Below, piece after piece: positions 44,417-53,056 of a stretch of DNA of 64,000 nt. Position 1 is the first letter of the stretch; every line of letters begins with the position of its first letter. The position numbers and the translations under genes are program-made. The notes beneath the pieces were generated by a model. That model did no database searches and had not been told where the DNA came from. It worked only from the letters and a program-made list of their open reading frames with translations. This DNA is from Sneathiella limimaris (GTDB lineage: Bacteria; Pseudomonadota; Alphaproteobacteria; Sneathiellales; Sneathiellaceae): contig NZ_JABBYJ010000001.1 of the NCBI RefSeq assembly GCF_012932565.1, positions 434,001 through 498,000 of the forward strand. Direction: 5' to 3'.

Positions 44417-45699
44417 CGACGCTTCTGATTTTAGCCCTGCTAATTATTCTTTTGCTGACAGGGATCCCAATCTTTGTGGGCTTAGGTCTGACATCCATCA
44501 TTATCATGCTGGTGACTGAAGGCAGCATCTCCAGTGCTGCCGATACAGTTTTTGGTAAATTGGACAATGGCTTGCTAACTGCCATTCCAATGTTTGCTTT
44601 TATGGCGCATGTAATGATCAAGTCGAAAGTTGTGGATGATCTCTACGAAGCTGCAAATGCCATGGTTGGTCATTTAAAGGGCGGGCTGGGCGTTGCCACG
44701 GTTCTATCATGCACTATTTTCGCAGCGATTTCGGGTTCATCTGTCGCAACTGCACTAACAATCGGCTCAAGCGCCATACCGCAGATGAAGAAGTTTGGCT
44801 ATCGCCCGCATGAATCCTATGGTGTGATTGCGGCTGGCGGCACACTTGGAATTTTGATTCCACCTTCTGGTCCCCTAATCCTCTATGCCATCGTCACGGA
44901 AACCTCCATTGGGGCACTGTTTCTTGCCGGCCTGATCCCAGGTATTCTGATGGCCCTGATTTTTGCAATTTGGTGTGTGTGGCAGGCTTATTCCAATAAA
45001 AATATCCGCGATAATAATTGGGTGGGTTGGAAAGAATGTACAGCTGCCATGCGCCGTTCCTTCTGGGCACTCATGATGCCCCCGATCGTGCTAGGCGGCA
45101 TCTATTTTGGAATTTTCACAGCCTCAGAGGCTGCATCTATCGGCTGTATCTATGCATTATTAGTTGGTGCCTTGGTATACAGAAATTTTGGATTTAGAGA
45201 GCTGTATGAAACAGCATTTGAAACAGTTCGGACCACAGCAATGCTGTTTATGATCCTGGCAGCAGCAGCGCTTTTTGGTCATGCGGTAACCATTATTCGA
45301 TTGCCAATTGAGCTAGTTGAAAATGTACTCACTCTTGGACTTTCACCGATGGCTTTTATTCTGGTGGTGATGGCAGTGATTTTTGTGCTAGGCATGTTTA
45401 TGGAAACCATTTCCATTATCCTTATTACCACTCCAATCATCTTACCCGCTCTAGTCCAGTTTGATATTGATCTGATCTGGTATGGCATTCTTCTGATGAT
45501 CAATCTGGAGCTGGCATTGATCACCCCGCCTGTTGGAATGAACCTCTTTGTGATCAAGGGAATTGCTGATGCACCGCTCGCTGAAGTTATTCGCGGCGCT
45601 TTGCCCTATGTGGTGCTGATGATCATCGGTCTTACCATTACACTGGTCTTTCCATCACTCGCCACCTGGCTTCCAGAAGTTGCAGGATATGGGCGCTAA
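44413..45699 (+). CDS. dctM: TRAP transporter large permease (DctM)
   Basis: 428 residues, about 12-13 hydrophobic segments. Motifs FAAISGSSVATALTIGSSAIPQMKKFGY and GTLGILIPPSGPLILYAI match the DctM core. Sodium-coupled importer subunit. Last gene before a strong terminator. Confidence 0.93.
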   Translation: MTTLLILALLIILLLTGIPIFVGLGLTSIIIMLVTEGSISSAADTVFGKLDNGLLTAIPMFAFMAHVMIKSKVVDDLYEAANAMVGHLKGGLGVATVLSCTIFAAISGSSVATALTIGSSAIPQMKKFGYRPHESYGVIAAGGTLGILIPPSGPLILYAIVTETSIGALFLAGLIPGILMALIFAIWCVWQAYSNKNIRDNNWVGWKECTAAMRRSFWALMMPPIVLGGIYFGIFTASEAASIGCIYALLVGALVYRNFGFRELYETAFETVRTTAMLFMILAAAALFGHAVTIIRLPIELVENVLTLGLSPMAFILVVMAVIFVLGMFMETISIILITTPIILPALVQFDIDLIWYGILLMINLELALITPPVGMNLFVIKGIADAPLAEVIRGALPYVVLMIIGLTITLVFPSLATWLPEVAGYGR

Positions 45700-45774
45700 C
45701 TAGAAGGTATGCAGTTGTAATTTCAACTATTTAACGTACCTAAAATCGGGGAGCTTTCTAAATTTTTAACCCAT

Positions 45775-45810
45775 ACAGCAAGCCTAATATAAAGGCTTGC
45801 TGTAGTTTTA
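45775..45810 (+). terminator. Rho-independent terminator of the TRAP operon
   Basis: ACAGCAAGCCT (45775-45785) pairs perfectly with AGGCTTGCTGT (45793-45803), then a T-rich tail. Confidence 0.88.
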
Positions 45811-45865
45811 TTTCTTATTCAATCGAACATATCCCCTCAGGAACATAATTTGAGCCACAGTAACA

Positions 45866-45881
45866 CTAGTCGACCGACTAG
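45866..45881. repeat. Perfect dyad in the region after the TRAP terminator
   Basis: CTAGTCG-AC-CGACTAG, a 16-base perfect palindrome. Resembles operators of TetR-type proteins, but no regulator gene is nearby. The remainder of the 45811-46246 gap shows only a weak minus-strand frame. Confidence 0.5.
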
Positions 45882-45926
45882 CGGCCGAATTTGAGGGAGC
45901 CGCTACCCCCATAAAGCCCCCCTCTC

Positions 45927-46121
45927 TCACATTTTTTCAAATTCTTCATATGTCAAACGCGTGGACACCTCGACGTAATCAATTGCATCCCGAGCTGCTA
46001 GTGCAAATTGAAAGAGTTCTTCTAACAGTCTTTCTTTAATAGCTTTTTTGCGAGCATCACACTCTATTCCCCAGCAGCTCCTATTGCACAGAAGGGGAAC
46101 AAGAAAGCCGCATAAAGACAA
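45927..46121 (-). CDS. Possible small protein, unknown function
   Basis: 64 codons. The second half (RKKAIKERLLEELFQFALAARDAIDYVE) reads like a helical coiled-coil segment, which is why it is listed. No clear ribosome binding site, and the first 20 residues look non-coding, so this may be chance or a remnant. Confidence 0.25.
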   Translation of the reverse strand: MSLCGFLVPLLCNRSCWGIECDARKKAIKERLLEELFQFALAARDAIDYVEVSTRLTYEEFEKM

Positions 46122-46246
46122 GCATTTTTGCCCCAGAAGAGCTCTGTAGGAATCACAGGGCTTTTTTTATCAGAACATTTTCATGTTTATGCCCTGCTCT
46201 TGACGGAGTTTCATGTTTTCCTCATCTCTTATATAAAAGAGGTAAG

Positions 46247-46999
46247 ATGATGTTTCGAATTATCAAAAGACTGTTTCTGGTGACTATAATTGCGCTTTTG
46301 CCTTTCATCGCGCCGCAAATTATTTCCTATGCCAGCACCTATGGGGAACAGTGGGCCCATTGGTCACGGGCTCGCTATGATCGGACTTTTCAATCACCAG
46401 ATCCACAAACTGTCTCGGATGCTGTTGTGCAGGTTTTGGGGGCACGCACCTGGGGGTGGCGCGGCAGTTTTGCCATTCATACCTGGATTTCCGCAAAACC
46501 AGCCGGGGCAAATGAATATATCCGATATGAGGTGATCGGATGGAGATCCCCCCATTTAACCATTCGAAAAAATATTCCAGATAATTATTGGGCTGGAAAC
46601 CGCCCTTATGTCATTCAGGATATTCGGGGAAAAACAGCGGAAGATATTATCCGGAAATTGCCAAAAGTGGTAGCTTCATATCCTTATAAAAATGCCTATA
46701 CGGTGTGGCCGGGCCCAAATTCAAACAGCTTTATCGCCTATATCGGGCGTGAAATTCCTGAACTAAAACTGGATTTACCGCCCACCGCTATTGGAAAAGA
46801 TTACCTTGTGGGCGGCAATATCCTTGGGCCAGCCATCAGTGGGACCGGATATCAGTTTTCCCTGCGCGGATATGGGGGATTAACCTTTGCCGCAGAAGAA
46901 GGATTAGAATTTCATATGCTAGGACTCACAGCCGGGTTTGATTTCAATGATCTGACCCTCAAAATGCCGGGCTTTGGTAGGGTTTCTTTGATCCAGTGA
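46247..46999 (+). CDS. DUF3750-family membrane-anchored protein
   Basis: 250 residues. N-terminal hydrophobic anchor (about 9-28) followed by an extracytoplasmic domain with the family stretch ARTWGWRGSFAIHTWISAKP and YEVIGWRSPH. Two ATGs start in tandem; GAGG lies just upstream. Function of DUF3750 is unknown; neighbours give no clue. Confidence 0.85.
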   Translation: MMFRIIKRLFLVTIIALLPFIAPQIISYASTYGEQWAHWSRARYDRTFQSPDPQTVSDAVVQVLGARTWGWRGSFAIHTWISAKPAGANEYIRYEVIGWRSPHLTIRKNIPDNYWAGNRPYVIQDIRGKTAEDIIRKLPKVVASYPYKNAYTVWPGPNSNSFIAYIGREIPELKLDLPPTAIGKDYLVGGNILGPAISGTGYQFSLRGYGGLTFAAEEGLEFHMLGLTAGFDFNDLTLKMPGFGRVSLIQ

Positions 47000-47313
47000 T
47001 GGCGATGCCTCGTTTCTCACTTCCAGAAAAAATTAGAAGAATTCCCAGGGACAAGCACAAGACTCATGCCAACAGGCCCTAATCAGGCATGGCGGTCCAA
47101 CCCGCAAAGCCAGCGAAGGGCACAGATCGGTACCAGGCATAAAACCTTAGGAGGGGTATCACGCTATATCCATATAACCGACTGATGAGCAGCCCCCGTC
47201 CCGGCAGATTTCCAGTCCCTTCCGAAGATGCGTTTGTAATGCTCTGAAAGGGTAAAACCACCTGAATTTTCATCAGCAAAACATGTATGCTGCCGGCTAG
47301 GTCATTGATTTTA

Positions 47314-47362
47314 TGGTGCCGCTGATAGGATTTGAACCTACGACCTACGCATTACGAATGCA
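47314..47362 (-). repeat. tRNA-Thr(CGT) 3' half: attachment-site remnant
   Basis: Read on the minus strand it runs from an anticodon loop TTCGTAA through the variable loop and a T-arm (GGTTCAAATCC) to the acceptor end GCGGCACCA. The 5' half of a tRNA is absent, so this is not a gene. Such 3' halves starting at the anticodon loop are the usual att cores of tyrosine-integrase elements. The integrated side would be at higher coordinates. Confidence 0.85.
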
Positions 47363-47823
47363 CATGGATATCAATAATTTCAATAGGTTAGAACGTCTAA
47401 AAATCGGAAAATGGCCCAATTTTACCCATTTTGAGGGATTAATTGTCTAAAAATCACTGCATACAAAAGCGTCACTTTAGCTATTAAACTCCTCTCTATC
47501 TGTAACTTCAAACAGATACCCAAATTATTTAAAACAAAAACCCGCTGATTAGGAGGTTTTGACGTATTGGTTGCGGGGGCTCGCAACCATCTTTATTTGC
47601 TGTTTTCCATGGTCTAATTTTGGCGTGGATTATGTCCTTGCACGTGGGCTTACCTCCAGGTGCATCTCTTTACAAGGATAATTTTTTCAGCCGTTAATTC
47701 CTGGCTTCAAAAATAGGATCGGAATTAACAGTTCATTTTAGCACAGTCCTATATTGTACACCCTAGTCCAAGGATCTTTCTTAAAGACTTACTAGTAAAA
47801 AGAATGAACAAACGCAAATTGGC
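47363..47823. other. Intergenic region without a supported gene
   Basis: Beyond the direct repeats I see only AT-rich sequence. The region before the tRNA fragment, 47000-47313, also has no supported gene. Confidence 0.4.
47395..47455. repeat. 11-bp direct repeats beside the tRNA fragment
   Basis: GTCTAAAAATC at 47395-47405 and again at 47445-47455. The 50-base spacing beside an att-like core resembles integrase arm sites. A 22-base stretch between them (47418-47439) recurs with 19 matches at 37324-37345. Confidence 0.45.
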
Positions 47824-50475
47824 CTAATAAAGGATTGCCTGTTTGGAACGGAACATCGCTAAGCCATGAGCCAAATCCTTACCATCCGCATGTTCAAAAA
47901 AATGCTCAAGCTCTCTCTCCATTCGAGCTCTTCGATCATCATTTCGATTTTTGGGATATATCAATGCTTTTGTGTGTCTGATCGCTTCCGGACTACATTT
48001 ACAGATTTGTATGGCAATATCTCTGGCCTTATCCATCAGTTTCTCGCCAGGCACTATCTCACTTATCAGTCCCCATTGCTGTAACGTTTCAACCGGCTCC
48101 AGCTGAGCCGTATAAAAAAGCTGTGCGGCATGACCGGGTGACAATTTTTCCATCAGACGAACTGTTGCCCCGCCAGCCGGCACGATGCCGTATTTGGTGT
48201 GACCATCTCCAACTTGCGCCCCTTCTGCAGCGATCAGAATATCGCAACATAAAAGCAGCTCCAATCCGCCGGCCACGGCCACCCCATTTATGGCTCCAAT
48301 CACGGGAATGGGAAGATCCTCAACCATTTGAAGGACCTCCTGATTATATCGCAGGTAATCAATAAGAGTTTGCTTGTCTGATTGGAGCGCTTCTTCAAAT
48401 TCAAGTAAATCTCCTCCCGCACAGAACGCCTTGCCCTCACCTGTTATTATGACGGCCCTCAAGTCTGTCATATCCGCAATAACCACCAGATGCTTTTTAA
48501 GGCAGCGCATCAGATCTTGAGAAACCGCATTAAAGTTTTCAGGCCTGTTCAGTTTCAGCACAGCGATATGGCCATCTACTGACAATTTGACAGGATCTGA
48601 GTTCTTAATGCGATACGTTTGCGGAAGAGGTTTAAGTGCAGTTTCCAGCGCCGAAGCTAGATCTGGCTGTCCATTTCGCAACTCGACCTCGACAACAGTT
48701 TTAAGTTGATGGTCAACGCCAACCGTTATTTTAGCCTCAATATCTGTCCCGCCAAGCTCCAGGAGTTCCATTTCAACCTTTTTCTTGACCGCTAATTCCC
48801 GTAAAGCGGGTTTAAAGATTTTACCAACCGCTGTGGTTGGAAGTTCCTCAATAATTTCAATTATTCTTGGGCGAGCGGGCCCTTCATGAACATTTATCTC
48901 AAGATATTTCTGCAAAGCTGCCAGATCGATCTTCGCGCCGGACTTTTCAACAACAAACAAAGCCGGCACTTCACCCGCATACTGGTCAGGCATACCAACA
49001 GCAGCTGAAATCTCCACATTCTCAAAACGATTTGCGACATTCTCAATAGCTGCAGGATCAATGTTGTGACCACTTCTCACAATGAGGTCTTTTTCGCGTC
49101 CTGTCAGGAAAAGTCGTTGATCCCGGCTCATATATCCAACATCGCCAGTCGTCAGCCATCCTTCAGGATCCAATGTTCCCTCATTATGTTCAACTTCCAG
49201 ATATCCTGGAAAAACTTGCGGTCCGCGAACCTGAACCAACCCACTTTCTTCCGCCTTGCACATTTCCATCCCGAAAGAAGTTGGCTTAACGATACGAGTT
49301 TCTGAAAAGGGTGCCCGAAACCCTACACTTCCTGATACAGGCTCCCCATATCCTGGATTGAAGGCAATCGCGGCAGCAGTCTCCGTCATTCCATAAGTTT
49401 CAAACAGTTGAATTCCAGTTGTCTGCTCAAAACGGCGGCCCACCTCTTCAGGAAGGACTGCCCCACCTGTTACCGCCATCCTTACTGAAGACGTATCAAA
49501 ATCGTTAGTCCAGGAGTTTGTTATCGAGCCGATGGAAGTTGGCACACCTCCGACAACAGTCACCTTAAAATGGTCAACTATTTTCCAGTAATTTTGGATG
49601 GCTGCAGGTGAACGCAAGCCGTAAGGAGAGGGTACGATAATATGGCCACCCGCAGCCAAAACAGACAATCCAACGGTCATGGTGCCGCCAACATGGAAAA
49701 AGGGGAACCCATTAATAACTACGTCATTTTCGTTATACCCAAACACCTGAGCAAATCCAAAGGCCGCGTGAATTTGGTTACCATGTGTCAGTTGGACGAG
49801 TTTAGGTCTTCCTGTCGTTCCGCCCGTATGAAACAGCGCACAGACGGTATTTCGATCCGCAGTCAGATCAAATTCCAGCATATCTGATGAGTGCTTCTGA
49901 ACAGCATCCACAAAATTTAGATATTCAGAACCCAGCTCTGACTTATCGCCAATCACAATGATATTTTGAAGTGTTGGAACTTCTTCAAACGCGCCTGCCG
50001 CTTTCGACCAGCACATGTCATCCAGGGATTGCGCGGGAATTACAAGAATTGTTGCACCCTCAGCGTTCAACAATTCGAAAATGGTTTCCTTATTCAGCAA
50101 ATAATTAATCGAGCTTGCAACCCCGGCAACCTGAGCTCCCAATAGTAAGAGAGGCAGATACGGAAGTGTCGGTGCTAAAAAGGCAACAACAGGCTGACTA
50201 TTCGGACCAGCTAATCCTTTAAACATGTTGGCTGACCTTGTCACTTCAGCCAGCAATTCCCGATGCGTCCAAGATCCCCCAACATCGGACGGATCTGCTG
50301 AGTTCAATACTGTAACCGCTTTGGAATTTCCGACGTCCTTGGCAGTTGCCACGAGAAGATCAAATAGGTTATGAGCGGTTACCAGTCCATCATAAGGCTG
50401 GTCCTCCAGCGATCGAATATCTTCTATTGTTCTGACGGTTTTAACCGGCCGCGTTGTTTTCAGTTTGCGTTCCAT
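47824..50475 (-). CDS. Fused acyl-CoA ligase (AMP-forming) and enoyl-CoA hydratase
   Basis: 883 residues, two enzymes in one chain. Residues about 20-590 form an ANL-type ligase: P-loop LFHTGGTTGRPK, YGMTETAA, GWLTTGDVGY, and the late catalytic Lys in VGKIFKPALREL. About 625-883 is a crotonase: VIITGEGKAFCAGGDL and VAGGLELLLCCDILIAAEGAQVGDGHTKYGIVP. The pair would activate a carboxylic acid to a CoA thioester and hydrate or cleave it, as in hydroxycinnamate breakdown. Translation is coupled to the ABC ATPase (TGATG). Substrate unknown. Confidence 0.92.
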   Translation of the reverse strand: MERKLKTTRPVKTVRTIEDIRSLEDQPYDGLVTAHNLFDLLVATAKDVGNSKAVTVLNSADPSDVGGSWTHRELLAEVTRSANMFKGLAGPNSQPVVAFLAPTLPYLPLLLLGAQVAGVASSINYLLNKETIFELLNAEGATILVIPAQSLDDMCWSKAAGAFEEVPTLQNIIVIGDKSELGSEYLNFVDAVQKHSSDMLEFDLTADRNTVCALFHTGGTTGRPKLVQLTHGNQIHAAFGFAQVFGYNENDVVINGFPFFHVGGTMTVGLSVLAAGGHIIVPSPYGLRSPAAIQNYWKIVDHFKVTVVGGVPTSIGSITNSWTNDFDTSSVRMAVTGGAVLPEEVGRRFEQTTGIQLFETYGMTETAAAIAFNPGYGEPVSGSVGFRAPFSETRIVKPTSFGMEMCKAEESGLVQVRGPQVFPGYLEVEHNEGTLDPEGWLTTGDVGYMSRDQRLFLTGREKDLIVRSGHNIDPAAIENVANRFENVEISAAVGMPDQYAGEVPALFVVEKSGAKIDLAALQKYLEINVHEGPARPRIIEIIEELPTTAVGKIFKPALRELAVKKKVEMELLELGGTDIEAKITVGVDHQLKTVVEVELRNGQPDLASALETALKPLPQTYRIKNSDPVKLSVDGHIAVLKLNRPENFNAVSQDLMRCLKKHLVVIADMTDLRAVIITGEGKAFCAGGDLLEFEEALQSDKQTLIDYLRYNQEVLQMVEDLPIPVIGAINGVAVAGGLELLLCCDILIAAEGAQVGDGHTKYGIVPAGGATVRLMEKLSPGHAAQLFYTAQLEPVETLQQWGLISEIVPGEKLMDKARDIAIQICKCSPEAIRHTKALIYPKNRNDDRRARMERELEHFFEHADGKDLAHGLAMFRSKQAILY

Positions 50476-51971
50476 CAGTGCACCGCCGCATACATAATCG
50501 TTTCTTCATTCGCTTTCGATCTGTCAAACTCTTCGACGACACGCCCCTGCCTGCAGACTAAAACACGATCAGATAACTGAAGTATTTCTGGCAAATACGA
50601 GGATATAACAAGGACAGCAATTCCCTCTTCAGCTAACCGCTCAATCAACTGGTGGATTTCAACAATTGCACCCACATCCACGCCTCGGGTGGGTTCGTCA
50701 AAAATAATAAATTTTGGCTTCTGAACCAAAGCCTTAGCAATGACCACCTTCTGTTGATTGCCACCGGACAGTTCAATAACACGGGCATCGCCATTTATGG
50801 CTTTAACATTCAGAGCTTCGGTCCAGGTTTTGGCGATTTCTTTCATCTCGCGCATATTGACGAGCTTGGCCTTTGTCTGTTTCCCCGCCAAAGCCCCCAT
50901 ATAGATATTTTCTGAGATCGACATCGTCTCAAAAAATCCTTCGATCTTCCTGTCCTCAGTCACATAGATTATACCATCACGGACAGCGGGACGCGGGACC
51001 CGATACCGGACAGAACGACCATTTAGACGAACCTGTCCACCATGAAAGAAGTTTCGTTTAAATACGCCAGCTATGATTTTTGCCATTTCTGTGCGGCCAG
51101 AACCGATTAACCCGAACATACCCGTGACCTGACCTGCAAATACAGAAAACGACGAGTTCCGCACAATATTCTGCATAGATAAGTTCTGAACACTGATGAC
51201 CTTTTCTCCTGGAGGACGAGAGGCACGCTTGCTATTTGAGCCATGCAACTCAGATGTGAGAGACCGACCGACCATTGCCTGGATTATGCTATCTCTATCG
51301 AAATTTGAAGTCTCATCAGTAATGACATGCTGACCGTCACGCATAACGGTGATGCGATCAGAAATTTGCAAAGCCTCTTCCAGTGCATGAGAAATAAATA
51401 CAATTGAAACGCCTTGCTTCTTTAGCCGCTCAACCAACTGGAAGAACTGATATTTCTCTTCTGGAGTCAGAGTAGAAGTCGGCTCATCAAAAATAATCAC
51501 TTTAGCATTATTATGAACAGCCCTTGCGATCTCGACCATTTGCTTTTGTCCAGCGCCGAGCGTGGTTACCTGCGCTGTCGGATCAACATGGAAATTCAAA
51601 GATTGCAGAAATTGCTGACCTGCGATGTAGGCTCCACGAAGCCTGTGGAAATGCTTTTTATCTGTAAGGTATAAATTCTGAGCTACCGTTAAGGAAGGCA
51701 CCAAGCTGGTTTCTTGATAAACCATGGCAATGCCCATATCGAGCGCTTGTGACGGTGATTTTAAAGTCAACTCTTGACCATCCATAAGCACCTGACCACT
51801 GGTTGGCTCAACAACACCAGCCAACATTTTGGTTAGTGTCGATTTACCCGCCCCATTTTCTCCGAGAAGAGCATGCACTTCGCCTTTAAGAAGCGTAAAG
51901 GTAACCTCTTTTACTGCGGGAATTCCCCTATATTCCTTTGTGCCATTCTTGAGTTCAAGTATTGGGGTCAT
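50475..51971 (-). CDS. Sugar-type ABC transporter ATP-binding protein (RbsA-like, two ABC domains)
   Basis: 498 residues with two ABC domains. Domain 1: GENGAGKST and LGAGQKQMVEIARA (divergent signature), IIFDEPTSTL. Domain 2 lacks a canonical Walker A (GLIGSGRTE) but has LSGGNQQKVVIAKAL and FIIFDEPTRGVD. This is the usual RbsA/MglA arrangement. Energises the two permeases in this operon. Confidence 0.93.
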   Translation of the reverse strand: MTPILELKNGTKEYRGIPAVKEVTFTLLKGEVHALLGENGAGKSTLTKMLAGVVEPTSGQVLMDGQELTLKSPSQALDMGIAMVYQETSLVPSLTVAQNLYLTDKKHFHRLRGAYIAGQQFLQSLNFHVDPTAQVTTLGAGQKQMVEIARAVHNNAKVIIFDEPTSTLTPEEKYQFFQLVERLKKQGVSIVFISHALEEALQISDRITVMRDGQHVITDETSNFDRDSIIQAMVGRSLTSELHGSNSKRASRPPGEKVISVQNLSMQNIVRNSSFSVFAGQVTGMFGLIGSGRTEMAKIIAGVFKRNFFHGGQVRLNGRSVRYRVPRPAVRDGIIYVTEDRKIEGFFETMSISENIYMGALAGKQTKAKLVNMREMKEIAKTWTEALNVKAINGDARVIELSGGNQQKVVIAKALVQKPKFIIFDEPTRGVDVGAIVEIHQLIERLAEEGIAVLVISSYLPEILQLSDRVLVCRQGRVVEEFDRSKANEETIMYAAVH

Positions 51972-53056
51972 CCTTCACCTCCAAATTCCTGATGAGAAAT
52001 TGAAACAACAACATCATCTCCACGAGCAGCCACATATAGGTTGCCACTTATTTCCACCATGTCTGTAACCCCGTGGGTATGCCCATCGGCGCGACTGTGA
52101 AATGCATAGATCGGTTGAAAATTACTGTTTAGTCTGACGCAGAGGCCGAAAGACATTGTTGGCGCCCAAGGTTTCAGGACCCCCAACTGCTTAACGCCAC
52201 CGCCTTGCAAAGGTTCATAAAAATGCTGCCCGGATCGCAATTTTGGCGCAATCCAACATGAGGGGGAAATTTCGGACATCATTCGGCTCCGATATTTTTT
52301 TTCCCGGAGTACATACTCAACAAGCTGCGACCGTGGTGCGAAAACAGCCAACCAATACCCATCATTTGCATGAGCCAGTCTGCCTGGATATCCAGGTAAG
52401 TCCGAATAAAGGATTTCATGGAACTCAGGGTCCTTAAGGCTTACCCGAACAAGCCGATGCCGCCATGCTTCTGAGAAAACCAGGGCGTCTTCTTCAACAA
52501 TTAAACCTGCGGGGTAGGCCAGTTTATTCGCCAAAAGAGTTTTTTCTCCCGAAAGTTTATTTATGCGCCAAATACTTCCGGATGCCCTGCGCTCCAACAA
52601 ATCCCGTTGCCATTCATCAAAAGCGTTATCTTCAGAGCCATGTGCAACAAATATATCTGTCTCAGAGACGACCACTGCAGTTATGCAATTATACTTTTCT
52701 CCGAGCTGGTAACTTGAGCCATCAAAATTCCCGCCTTCGATATAAACTTCACCAGTCACCAAAGCGACAACCAACCCACCGTCGTTCGTTGCCGCGATAC
52801 TCGCGATATCCGCATAAAATTGTTTATATCTATGCCAACCTCTATTGCTTTGAAATTTGAAAATTTCTTTACCAGAGGACGCATACAACTCATTTCCCAA
52901 GGTCACCAAACTATCAACATCAACTAACGGATAGCGAGAAGACGTCTCATCAAGCTGATGATTTGGCTGCAATGCTCCATCGAGAGGGGGAACCGTCACA
53001 GCTGCTTCACCGTGACCAAGCAAATTATCCCACAACTGAAATAACTTGGTTCTCAT
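51968..53056 (-). CDS. Strictosidine-synthase/SMP-30-like beta-propeller protein
   Basis: 362 residues. Repeated beta-propeller blades; the segment YPAGLIVEEDALVFSEAWRHRLVRVSL, then PGYPGRLAHANDGYWLAVFAP, closely follows the strictosidine-synthase-like/arylesterase pattern, and the same pattern is found in the C-terminal part of the neighbouring permease. No signal peptide is evident, so it may be cytoplasmic. Probably a lactonase or esterase acting on the imported compound. The 4-base overlaps with its neighbours support one operon. Confidence 0.8.
   Translation of the reverse strand: MRTKLFQLWDNLLGHGEAAVTVPPLDGALQPNHQLDETSSRYPLVDVDSLVTLGNELYASSGKEIFKFQSNRGWHRYKQFYADIASIAATNDGGLVVALVTGEVYIEGGNFDGSSYQLGEKYNCITAVVVSETDIFVAHGSEDNAFDEWQRDLLERRASGSIWRINKLSGEKTLLANKLAYPAGLIVEEDALVFSEAWRHRLVRVSLKDPEFHEILYSDLPGYPGRLAHANDGYWLAVFAPRSQLVEYVLREKKYRSRMMSEISPSCWIAPKLRSGQHFYEPLQGGGVKQLGVLKPWAPTMSFGLCVRLNSNFQPIYAFHSRADGHTHGVTDMVEISGNLYVAARGDDVVVSISHQEFGGEG

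Noticed and set aside
47314-47362. Intact tRNA gene
   Set aside because: Only the 3' half is present; no acceptor 5' arm or D-arm can be found upstream.
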